Assembly (NCBI GenBank): GCA_030609785.1
Contig: JAUWTC010000210.1
Location: forward strand, 1 to 5,527
DNA from: Holophagae bacterium
Lineage (GTDB): Bacteria; Acidobacteriota; Thermoanaerobaculia; Thermoanaerobaculales; Sulfomarinibacteraceae
DNA: 5,527 nucleotides
Direction of reading: 5' to 3'
Part shown: positions 1 through 5,527 of the stretch, piece by piece
Position numbering within the stretch: position 1 is the first letter of the stretch
Layout: every line of letters begins with the position of its first letter
Translations under genes and position numbers: made by a program
The notes under the pieces: model-generated
Told to the model about the DNA's origin: nothing
What the model saw: the letters and a program-made list of their open reading frames with translations, nothing else
The model's database searches: none

Positions 1-2879
1 GCGACATCAAACCGTCGAATATCATGGTCGAATACTCCGAAGACCGGGGATGGCACGGCTGGGTGATGGACTTCGGCATCGCCCAGGAAACGACAGGCGA
101 GGATCTGACAGTCACGGGGGCAACCCTCGGCACGCCGGCCTTCATGTCGCCTGAGCAGGTCCAGGGAGGGCGTGGAGGGTGTGATCGGAGAACGGACGTC
201 TACGGCCTCGGCGCGACGCTTTACCGTGCCCTGGTCGGCAGGGCGCCCTACGAAGGCTCCAGTGCGGTGGACATTCTGGTCCAGGTGGCCTCTGCCGAAC
301 CGACGGCCCCCAGAACGGTCAAGCCCAGCCTCCCCAAGGATCTGGAGACTATCATTCTCAAATGTCTCGAGAAGAATCCGAGCCGAAGGTATGACAGTGC
401 CACCGCCCTGGCCGAAGACCTCAGACGCTTCCTGGGCGGGGAGCCCATCCAGGCCCGGCGGGCGGATTGGACCTATAGAGCGGTCAAGGTCCTACGAAAA
501 CACCGTCTCCCGGCCGCCGTCATCGCCATCTCCGTTCTGGTGGTCGGCATCATCGGAGGACTGGCCCTGCGTTCCGTGTGGCTGGCTCGTCAGGAGACGG
601 TTCTGGCACAGGCGTTCGCGCAAGAGGTCAAGGAGATGGAATCGACGATGCAGAAGGCTCATCTGCTGCCTCTGCACGACATCAGACCGGCAATTGGCGA
701 GGTCCGGGATCGAATGGAACGCCTCGAAAGCCGGATAGAGGAAGAGGGCTCACCGGCGAAAGGCCCGGGACACTACGCTTTGGGGCGCGGTCACCTGGTT
801 CTGGAACAGTACCCCGAGGCACTTCGGCACCTCAGATTGACTTGGGATAGGGGTTACCGAAATTCGGATGTTGCTTATGCCCTCGGACTGACGCTGGGAG
901 AACTCTATCAGCGGGAGCGAAGCCGGGCGCTGCTGATGACCAGCGAGGGTGCTCGGGATGAACGTCTCCGAGAAATCTGGAGCGAATACCGGGACCCGGC
1001 GCTGGATTTCCTGCAGCAAGCGTCCGATCTAGACCCGGCTGGGCGGGCTTACGCCGAAGGGTTGATCGCGCTCAACGAAGAGAGATACGACGAGGGCCTC
1101 GACCTGGCTGCGGGCGCCCTGGACCTCGATCCGACGTTCTTTCAGGCAAGTCTGCTCGAAGCCGATATCGAGATCGCTCGGGGGGCGGATCTGTTCGGTA
1201 GTGGTGACATCGAAGAAGCCGAGGCATGTTACGCCCGGGCGGGCGCCGCCCTGGCCGAAGCCGTGGAGATCGGACGAAGCGATCCGGCGGTGCATCGGAG
1301 CCGGTGCCGCCTGCTGACAATGACCCTCGAGAGTTCAATCCAGCGGGGAACGGCCGCAGAGGAGGATTTTAATGCTGCGGCCGATGTCTGTGGGGATGGA
1401 TTGCGCATCAATCCTGACGATGTCGAGGCTCTGGCGGCAGTAAGCCAACTCTGCTGGAGGTGGGCAACCCAGTTGATGAAGATCGGGGCCGACCCTGTGC
1501 CAGTGTTGCAAAAGTCGCTGGAGATGGCGGAGAAGGCGGTCGCACTCAATCCTGACGACGGAGCCGGTCTCAATAACCTCGGGGTCGCTTTCAGCAAGCT
1601 GGGACTCAATGACCTCAAAACCGGGGAAGATCCCACCGATCACCTTCAAGGTGCGATCGGGGCCTTCAATCGTGCGATCGAGGTTGAGTCTTCAGGTCAT
1701 CAGGTATACAACAACCGCGGGTTGGCCCGGTGGCGTCTGGGCCAGTGGGCGATGGCCGGAGGGGAGGACCCGTTGCCCTTCCTTGACCGCGCGGCTGAGG
1801 ACTTCAGGTCGGCGCTCCAGATCTTCGGAGAGGATCCGATCGCCCTGGTCAACCTCGGCGCCGTGCTGTTGACAGCGGGAATATACCAGGTGGACGAGGG
1901 ACTCGATCCCATGAAGTCGATTGCCGAATCGGTGGAGGTCTTCGAGCGGACCCTGGACCTCAATCCTCGGATGGCCATCGCCATGAACAGCCTTGGGGCC
2001 GCCTTCTGCACCCGCGCGGAGTGGGAGCAGGGGCACGGAGCCGATCCGCGGGGATCACTTGATCGGGCGATCGAGGCGTTCAAACAAAGCGCGGTCGAAA
2101 ATCCGAGCAATACACTTGTCTACAGCAACCTCGGCAGCGCGGCGGCGACGCGGGCCCGCTTTGAGTTGGATACCGGCGCCGATCCCTCCCTGTCGGTCGA
2201 TGAAGCTCTGGGTTGGCTGGATACGGCCATCGAACTCAATCCACGCAACACCACGGCATTATTCAACCGAGTGTCGATTCGTCGGATGTACGCCCTTCAC
2301 CTGATTGAACACGGAGACGACCCCTCGGCGGAGATTGCGGCCGCCATGGCTGATCTCGAGCGGGCCGAGGCCATCAATCCCGGCTACGTCGGGCTCAGGA
2401 TCGAGAGGGCCAAGGTTGAGAACCTCGAGGCTCGTCTGCTTTTTTCTCAAGGGGAGGATCCCACCCAGGCACTGGAACGGTCCCAAAGGACCATTGAACG
2501 GACTCTCAGAGACCACCCGCACAATGGGGAGGCCCACATCGAAAAGGCGCGGATTCACCTCTTCAGAGTGGATTGGTCCGTCGTGGGACCGGGCAGGAGA
2601 GAAAGGGAGATCGACGCCGGGCTGGAGGCGATTGAAAGGGCGCTGGAGGCCAACCCGCAGTTGCCCGACGCTTTCCAAGTCCGAGGGTTCCTCCTCCTCG
2701 AACGCGCGTCGGACATGGAGCCAGGGCCGTTCCGCGCGGCTGCGGCTGAAGCGGCGGTCGAGGCCTTCGATCAGGCCCTAGCGCTCAACCCGGTGCTTCG
2801 GCGAACGATTGCCCAAGGACTGGAGGAGGCTGAGAAGCTGGGAGGCAGGAATGGCGCGCGCGACTCCGATCGTGCATAA
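1..2879 (+). CDS. Membrane Ser/Thr protein kinase with C-terminal TPR array (5' partial)
   Basis: This is the C-terminal 958 residues of a PknB-type (Hanks) Ser/Thr kinase; the N-lobe lies before the window. The first codons read (R)DIKPSN, the catalytic loop with its Asp and Asn, so the ATG at 24 is internal. DFG follows at 69-77 and the activation-segment end GTPAFMSPE at 129-155, so the visible half of the active site looks intact. The kinase domain ends near 450. A hydrophobic segment at about 507-575 (PAAVIAISVLVVGIIGGLAL) is a single membrane helix, which puts the kinase in the cytoplasm and the rest in the periplasm by the usual topology. A short coiled-coil-like stretch follows, then irregular TPR-like helices, then a strict 46-residue repeat array. 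The protein probably phosphorylates Ser/Thr on partners selected by the TPRs; substrates are unknown. The FHA-GGDEF gene downstream is the obvious candidate partner. TAA stop at 2877. Kinase call very secure; role inferred. Confidence 0.95.
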   Translation, partial: DIKPSNIMVEYSEDRGWHGWVMDFGIAQETTGEDLTVTGATLGTPAFMSPEQVQGGRGGCDRRTDVYGLGATLYRALVGRAPYEGSSAVDILVQVASAEPTAPRTVKPSLPKDLETIILKCLEKNPSRRYDSATALAEDLRRFLGGEPIQARRADWTYRAVKVLRKHRLPAAVIAISVLVVGIIGGLALRSVWLARQETVLAQAFAQEVKEMESTMQKAHLLPLHDIRPAIGEVRDRMERLESRIEEEGSPAKGPGHYALGRGHLVLEQYPEALRHLRLTWDRGYRNSDVAYALGLTLGELYQRERSRALLMTSEGARDERLREIWSEYRDPALDFLQQASDLDPAGRAYAEGLIALNEERYDEGLDLAAGALDLDPTFFQASLLEADIEIARGADLFGSGDIEEAEACYARAGAALAEAVEIGRSDPAVHRSRCRLLTMTLESSIQRGTAAEEDFNAAADVCGDGLRINPDDVEALAAVSQLCWRWATQLMKIGADPVPVLQKSLEMAEKAVALNPDDGAGLNNLGVAFSKLGLNDLKTGEDPTDHLQGAIGAFNRAIEVESSGHQVYNNRGLARWRLGQWAMAGGEDPLPFLDRAAEDFRSALQIFGEDPIALVNLGAVLLTAGIYQVDEGLDPMKSIAESVEVFERTLDLNPRMAIAMNSLGAAFCTRAEWEQGHGADPRGSLDRAIEAFKQSAVENPSNTLVYSNLGSAAATRARFELDTGADPSLSVDEALGWLDTAIELNPRNTTALFNRVSIRRMYALHLIEHGDDPSAEIAAAMADLERAEAINPGYVGLRIERAKVENLEARLLFSQGEDPTQALERSQRTIERTLRDHPHNGEAHIEKARIHLFRVDWSVVGPGRREREIDAGLEAIERALEANPQLPDAFQVRGFLLLERASDMEPGPFRAAAAEAAVEAFDQALALNPVLRRTIAQGLEEAEKLGGRNGARDSDRA
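1347..2726 (+). repeat. Tandem 46-residue TPR-variant repeats within the kinase gene
   Basis: Ten units of 138 bases run in register. The eight best begin at 1485, 1623, 1761, 1899, 2037, 2175, 2313 and 2451, and every one starts with G-x-D-P. Numbering from that Gly, positions 22-23 are usually N-P, position 33 is usually Gly (N-L-G at 31-33), and Ala is common at 11 and 18. The flanking units at 1347 and 2589 keep N22-P23 but lack D-P. P23 to G33 and A11 to A18 match TPR spacing (P32 to G8, A20 to A27). G33 to the next A11 is 24 residues instead of 12, so 12 residues are added between helix A and helix B, with G-x-D-P at that turn. The array is a protein-level repeat; the DNA copies have diverged. 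It likely forms a superhelical binding surface. Confidence 0.85.
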
Positions 2880-2926
2880 AAGCTGCGAGGCCGGGACGCC
2901 TGGAAGCCAGGAGGCGGGGAATCTCA

Positions 2927-2952
2927 GACGCAGTACACTGGTCTTCTGCGTC
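2927..2952. promoter_or_regulatory. 7-bp dyad ahead of the diguanylate cyclase gene
   Basis: GACGCAG (2927-2933) and CTGCGTC (2946-2952) form a perfect 7-bp inverted repeat with a 12-base spacer, 23 bases before the start codon at 2976. It could be an operator or an RNA hairpin in the gap between the kinase and cyclase genes. No T-run follows, so it is not an intrinsic terminator. A 7-bp dyad can arise by chance in GC-rich DNA. I could not pick out a convincing -35/-10 pair in 2880-2960. Confidence 0.25.
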
Positions 2953-2975
2953 GGATTGACGTGGGTGGGGGATGG

Positions 2976-3860
2976 ATGACCACTGAGAAGACGATCATCA
3001 CGATTCCGGCTGGGACCCAGGGTTCCCAGGAGGAGCAAAACGCTTGCATTGTGCAGATCTACGGGGATGGTCTGGGGAAACGGTATCCCATCAAGGACGA
3101 GGTGACGATCGGGCGGAGCGAGACCAGTACGATCGCAGTTGACGTGCCCAATGTCTCCAGAAAACACGCTCGGATTTTCCTTGACCAGGGGCAGTGCTGG
3201 GTCGAGGACCTTGGGAGCACCAACGGGACTCATGTCAACGACGTTGAAATCGAACACATTCAGCCGCTGTCGAACGGTGATTTGATCACGACCGGCGGCC
3301 TGGTCTTCAAGTTCATCGTCGGCGGCAATATTGAGGCCCTCTATCACGAGGAGATCTATCGCCTGACCATTCTTGACGGGCTGACCGGTGTGCACAACAA
3401 GCGGTTCTTTTTGGAATTTCTCGAACGGGAATTGGCTCGGGCCAAGAGGCACGTTCGGCCACTTTCGTTGGCCATGCTGGATCTCGACCACTTCAAAAAG
3501 ATCAACGATACGTACGGCCATCTGGCGGGGGATACGACGCTGAAGAGAGTGACCCACGTGATCCAGGACCGCGTTCGCCGGGACGAGCTGCTGGCCAGGT
3601 ATGGCGGGGAGGAATTTGCCGTGGTTCTCCCCGAGACCGACTTGCAGGGCGCGCTGGTCTTCGCTGAGGTGGTTCGCCGCCAGGTCGAAGAGTTTTCTTT
3701 TGCCTTTGACGAGCAGGACATCAGGGTGACAGTCAGTGTTGGCGTCGCCACCCTGGGCCCGGATGACGATGCCGACGCACTGATTCGTGAGGCTGACACC
3801 CAACTCTATCGGGCGAAGAGTGCCGGTCGGAATCGGGTCTTTCCGGAGACTGGTGTTTGA
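2976..3860 (+). CDS. FHA-GGDEF diguanylate cyclase
   Basis: A complete 294-residue cytoplasmic protein, predicted to make cyclic di-GMP from two GTP. The N-terminal FHA domain (about residues 25-105) has the phosphothreonine-binding signature: GRS at 46-48, SRKHA at 61-65 and GSTNGT at 80-85. A short linker (YHEEIYRLT) leads to the GGDEF domain (about 125-290), with DGLTG at its start, the metal and GTP region DLDHFKKIN at 169-177 and the active loop GGEEF at 210-214. The I-site position reads RRDE (201-204), so the usual final Asp is Glu. There is no signal peptide or membrane segment. I chose the ATG at 2976 because a G-rich stretch (GGGTGGGGGA) sits just ahead of it; an in-frame GTG at 2961 would add five residues. 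The gene lies 96 bases after the kinase, probably co-transcribed. Inference: FHA docking to a phosphorylated protein, or to its own Thr-rich N-terminus, controls the cyclase. Confidence 0.95.
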   Translation: MTTEKTIITIPAGTQGSQEEQNACIVQIYGDGLGKRYPIKDEVTIGRSETSTIAVDVPNVSRKHARIFLDQGQCWVEDLGSTNGTHVNDVEIEHIQPLSNGDLITTGGLVFKFIVGGNIEALYHEEIYRLTILDGLTGVHNKRFFLEFLERELARAKRHVRPLSLAMLDLDHFKKINDTYGHLAGDTTLKRVTHVIQDRVRRDELLARYGGEEFAVVLPETDLQGALVFAEVVRRQVEEFSFAFDEQDIRVTVSVGVATLGPDDDADALIREADTQLYRAKSAGRNRVFPETGV

Positions 3861-3956
3861 GCTGAGAACGACATCCGTGCAGGACAGATACTCCCAACAC
3901 TGTTGCCAGCTTATCCTGAGACTGCCGGCTGTCGCCTGCTCTTCATCCCCGGCCTT

Positions 3957-3979
3957 CTGGAGTGCCTTCGGCCCTCCAG
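3957..3979 (+). other. Small hairpin of repeat copy 1
   Basis: CTGGAG (3957-3962) pairs with CTCCAG (3974-3979), and GCC (3964-3966) pairs with GGC (3970-3972) around a TTC loop, with one T/C mismatch between the two helices. The equivalent place in copy 2 (4502-4526) also folds, with different bases. Confidence 0.6.
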
Positions 3980-3986
3980 CTCGGTG

Positions 3987-4044
3987 CATTTTCCGGAGGG
4001 GCTTGATTACAGAAATCGGGAGGAAATCGCCCCTCCGGAAAATG
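3987..4044. other. Large perfect hairpin of repeat copy 1
   Basis: Arms 3987-4002 and 4029-4044 are perfect 16-bp inverted repeats (CATTTTCCGGAGGGGC and its complement) enclosing 26 bases. GATT (4005-4008) and AATC (4025-4028) can extend the stem past a two-base bulge. The loop holds AGAAAT, shared with copy 2. The outer end of the stem has T's on the 5' arm and A's on the 3' arm, the reverse of an intrinsic terminator, and no T-run follows on either strand. Confidence 0.85.
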
Positions 4045-4431
4045 ACCTCGGCGGCCTACGGCTTCAGCCAACACTCGATTGCAGGCGGCGGCGCCGTGGG
4101 GAGCCCGGTCAGGCATTCTTCGCAGCGATACCGGTTTTCGAAGGAATGCTGGATGAAGAAGGCCTGACCCCGCACCCCCGTCCTAGAGGGGCGCTTTCTG
4201 GATTGGGCGTCGGCCCTGTCGGTTGATCTTGAGCGCGATCGGGTAACAGAGCCCAGAGCACCGGCCGCATCAGCAACCAAATGCTCCCTCTCCGACGGGG
4301 CGTGCCGGGTGCGCCCTCTCTTCACCGGGCAGAACTTCCGATTCAGCCGTCGATGCGAAGAAGGGCGACACCGGGCAACCCTCGGCCGTGTCGTCGGCAA
4401 TCGAGTCTCGGCCAACGTCGTAGGCCGCCGC

Positions 4432-4499
4432 TCGTCATTTCCGCGGGGCCGTGTATCCGTTGCATTTCTCGCCTCGCCTCGGCCCCGCGGAAATGACGA
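4432..4499. other. Large perfect hairpin of repeat copy 2
   Basis: Arms 4432-4451 and 4480-4499 form a perfect 20-bp inverted repeat; the core is GTCATTTCCGCGGGGCC. They enclose a 28-base loop containing AGAAAT on the minus strand (4464-4469). Compared with copy 1 the stem differs at several base pairs, yet every pair is kept. It is the strongest secondary-structure signal in the window. Confidence 0.88.
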
Positions 4500-4501
4500 C
4501 G

Positions 4502-4526
4502 CTGGGGCGCCCGCAGGGCGGACCAG
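4502..4526 (-). other. Small hairpin of repeat copy 2
   Basis: Read on the minus strand, CTGG and CCAG close an outer helix. After a three-by-three internal loop, GCCC pairs with GGGC around a TGC loop. It occupies the same place as the hairpin at 3957-3979, directly after the CCGGCCTTCTGG block, with different inner base pairs. Confidence 0.55.
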
Positions 4527-4531
4527 AAGGC

Positions 4532-4547
4532 CGGGGGTTGATCCCCG
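4532..4547 (-). terminator. Possible weak terminator hairpin after the secreted-protein gene
   Basis: On the minus strand CGGGG (4547-4543) and CCCCG (4536-4532) can pair around a six-base loop, starting 12 bases after the stop codon at 4560. The following bases are GCCTTCTGG, not a real T-run, so termination would be weak or factor-dependent. It overlaps the start of repeat copy 2. Confidence 0.2.
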
Positions 4548-4559
4548 CCGTCCCAGCGC

Positions 4560-5527
4560 CTATTCAACTGGCCTTCGGCAGAGGACCTGGAGGGTCACGT
4601 CCTCCTCGGAGCCCAGATCTATGAAGTGATCCCCCACATCATCCAGGCTTGCAAAATCGGTCGGAAGGTCCCCGTCGTGGCGGGCGATCAGGTAATGCTC
4701 GGCGGTGTCGGGTCTGAATGCACCTCCGTCCTTTTCAACGAGGTAGGAATGACCCGAACGAATCCCCGCCTCGTCGGCAAAGACCTCGCCGTCGGCTTCC
4801 CAAAGGGTGATGGCGTCATTCCAGTCGGCGACAGCTGCAGGCGCCCCAAACCATGACGTACACGCAGTGTCGAGGTTGCCGTCGCTTCCATAGTTTCCGC
4901 CGGAGCTTCCGGCGCCGGTCGTCAACAGCTCAAAAAGGACGGGCTCGGTGGAGACACGCGTTGCCGGGATGAAGATCGGGTCTCCGGAGGCGTTATCGAC
5001 GACGGAGGCGTAGGCTACGAACGACCCGTCCGCGCTCGATGTCGTCACGATCGCATAGCCGTTGGTGACCGGAGCCGAGGTTGCTTGCCGGAAGATCCGG
5101 TTGATCTGCCGGTGTTCGAAGGGAGCGAGCCGGGTCGTGACGGTGCCGAGATGAACGCCGTCCGAGGTGTAGAGATCGGTTTTGACGTTTGTTGTATTCG
5201 ACGCCCGGTTGACGAATCCGATATTGGTTCTGAACCCTGTGTCGTCGGTCGTGTCCTGAGCCAGTTGGACGAGGCGAGCCTCCTGTCCGGAGGTGACGGT
5301 GGCGGCAGGTCCAACTCCGGGGAGGAACTGGCCGAAGGTGCCGGCATCGGTGGTGTTGAAGGTCCGGCTTGACACAACGATGTCTCCCGAGAGCGTTTGG
5401 ACATCGAGGGCAGCGGTTCCTTCGTACAAAAATACAGTATCGAGAACGTCCTCCATTCGCGCGCAGGCGCCCTGCTTGAGGGTCATCGTTACTGCAGGTG
5501 GAGAGCTGTTGTCCTCGCCGCTGATCA
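4560..5527 (-). CDS. Probable secreted/surface beta-rich protein, C-terminal part (5' partial)
   Basis: The last 321 residues of a protein whose start lies beyond position 5527. The frame is open to the window edge (reading ISGEDNSSPPAVT just before the Met at 5486), so that Met is probably not the start. TAG stop at 4560-4562. The sequence is rich in Thr, Ser, Gly, Asp and Asn, with few Lys, alternating hydrophobic residues and no membrane helix, as in extracellular beta-sandwich domains. A module at about 4960-5240 reads RTNIGFVNRAS ... DLYTSDGVHLGT ... APFEHRQINRIF ... GSFVAYASVVDNASGDP. I recall such modules in secreted proteins and peptidases of Acidobacteriota; that is memory, not a search. 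A second, different region (4560-4850), with a Cys near each end, may be another small domain. Any signal peptide or catalytic domain would be in the missing part. The function is unknown. Confidence 0.85.
   Translation of the reverse strand, partial: ISGEDNSSPPAVTMTLKQGACARMEDVLDTVFLYEGTAALDVQTLSGDIVVSSRTFNTTDAGTFGQFLPGVGPAATVTSGQEARLVQLAQDTTDDTGFRTNIGFVNRASNTTNVKTDLYTSDGVHLGTVTTRLAPFEHRQINRIFRQATSAPVTNGYAIVTTSSADGSFVAYASVVDNASGDPIFIPATRVSTEPVLFELLTTGAGSSGGNYGSDGNLDTACTSWFGAPAAVADWNDAITLWEADGEVFADEAGIRSGHSYLVEKDGGAFRPDTAEHYLIARHDGDLPTDFASLDDVGDHFIDLGSEEDVTLQVLCRRPVE

Larger units (their letters stand above)
3947..4191 (+). repeat. Structured intergenic repeat, copy 1
   Basis: About 245 bases, matched in reverse orientation by 4286-4537. 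Shared blocks in order, copy 1 then copy 2 coordinates: CCCCGGCCTTCTGG (3947-3960; 4523-4536), loop AGAAAT (4011-4016; 4464-4469), CGGCGGCCTACG (4049-4060; 4419-4430), ACTCGATTGC (4073-4082; 4397-4406), CCCGGT (4104-4109; 4370-4375), TTCTTCGCA (4116-4124; 4354-4362), then weaker TGAAGA, CCCCGTC-like and AGAGGG matches near the end. Block spacings agree within a few bases. The copy starts 86 bases after the cyclase stop, in the sense direction. The family is unknown to me. It could be a non-autonomous mobile element, a REP-like repeat or a 3'-UTR RNA structure. Boundaries are approximate. Confidence 0.75.
4286..4537 (-). repeat. Structured intergenic repeat, copy 2 (inverted)
   Basis: About 252 bases on the minus strand, a diverged copy of 3947-4191. 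It has the same order of parts: CCGGCCTTCTGG block, small hairpin, large hairpin, CGGCGGCCTACG, ACTCGATTGC, CCCGGT, TTCTTCGCA, and a weaker tail ending near 4286. It begins 22 bases after the stop codon of the minus-strand gene at 4560, in that gene's sense direction, mirroring copy 1 and the cyclase gene. Divergence is substantial outside the blocks, so this is an old duplication or two independent insertions of one family, not a recent event. Confidence 0.75.
3861..4559. other. Convergent intergenic region carrying two inverted structured repeats
   Basis: This 699-base gap separates the 3' ends of the + strand cyclase gene and the - strand secreted-protein gene. No open frame in it resembles a known protein, and frames shared by the two repeat copies are broken by length differences. 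It contains repeat copy 1 (3947-4191), a 94-base spacer with nothing I recognise (4192-4285), and repeat copy 2 (4286-4537). The first 86 bases after the cyclase stop also show no clear signal. No tRNA, transposase or classical terminator with a T-run was seen. Confidence 0.8.

Noticed and set aside
24..26. ATG at 24 as the start of the kinase gene
   Set aside because: The frame is open upstream and encodes (R)DIKPSNI, part of the kinase catalytic loop, so the gene begins before the window.
2899..2911. CCTGG-AAG-CCAGG mini-hairpin after the kinase stop as a terminator
   Set aside because: Only 5 bp of stem with a 3-base loop and no T-run; too weak to claim.
2778..3989. 403-codon open frame on the minus strand, antisense to the whole cyclase gene
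   Set aside because: Its translation shows no recognisable domain, while the + strand frame has clear FHA and GGDEF motifs. Long antisense frames are expected in DNA with this codon bias.
4192..4285. Central CGATCG at 4236-4241 as the axis of one giant palindrome
   Set aside because: Bases on either side of it do not pair, so the spacer is not symmetric; the inverted similarity is confined to the two repeat copies.
3987..4499. The two large hairpins as ordinary intrinsic terminators
   Set aside because: Neither stem is followed by a T-run on either strand, the loops are 26-28 bases, and the stem ends carry T's and A's in the wrong order.
3947..4537. CRISPR array, integron attC sites or complete insertion sequence
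   Set aside because: There are no short regularly spaced direct repeats, no attC core sites that I can see, no transposase gene and no target-site duplication recognised.
4056..4629. Small open frames crossing the repeats (4056-4415 minus, 4309-4629 plus, 4343-4567 minus), with faintly similar peptides such as PAFWSA and RCEE in both copies
   Set aside because: The peptide similarity follows from the nucleotide repeat. Length differences shift the frame between conserved blocks, and the best conservation is in palindromic stems. This fits non-coding repeats better than genes.
5484..5486. ATG at 5486 (minus strand) as the start of the secreted-protein gene
   Set aside because: The frame continues without a stop to the window edge with similar composition, there is no signal peptide after this Met, and the protein looks like the end of a longer one.

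Overview
The window holds three protein-coding genes, two of them cut by the window edges, and a 699-base convergent intergenic region built around two inverted copies of an undescribed-looking structured repeat. The DNA is GC-rich with strong third-position GC, so long antisense open frames are common and mostly meaningless. The gene content (a Ser/Thr kinase fused to a long TPR array, an FHA-GGDEF diguanylate cyclase, and a secreted beta-rich protein with an 'NIGFVN...FVAYASVVDN' module) points to a signalling-rich, free-living Gram-negative such as Acidobacteriota (Thermoanaerobaculia/Holophagae-like). Myxococcota or a related deep lineage is possible. This placement is from recalled family style, not from a search.

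Left part (1-2879, + strand): the C-terminal part of a membrane Hanks-type Ser/Thr protein kinase. The window opens on the catalytic loop (RDIKPSN), followed by DFG, the SPE motif, one transmembrane helix and a large C-terminal sensor or scaffold region of TPR-like repeats. From 1347 to 2726 these keep an exact 46-residue period, which is a TPR with 12 extra residues between its two helices. Eight successive units start with G-x-D-P.

Middle (2976-3860, + strand): a complete 294-residue FHA-GGDEF protein, 96 bases after the kinase and on the same strand. FHA domains bind phosphothreonine, so the pair plausibly forms a relay from Ser/Thr kinase to cyclic di-GMP. The catalytic GGEEF is intact, but the inhibitory I-site reads RRDE instead of RxxD.

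Right part (3861-4559): an intergenic region between convergent genes. It holds two diverged copies of an element of about 245-252 bases in opposite orientation (3947-4191 on +, 4286-4537 on -). Each has a small hairpin, then a large perfect 16- or 20-bp stem with a 26-28 base loop, then conserved blocks at nearly identical spacing. Both stems stay paired although their sequences differ between copies. Each copy lies just downstream of a gene and in that gene's sense direction.

Far right (4560-5527, - strand): the C-terminal 321 residues of a probable secreted or surface protein whose start lies beyond the window.
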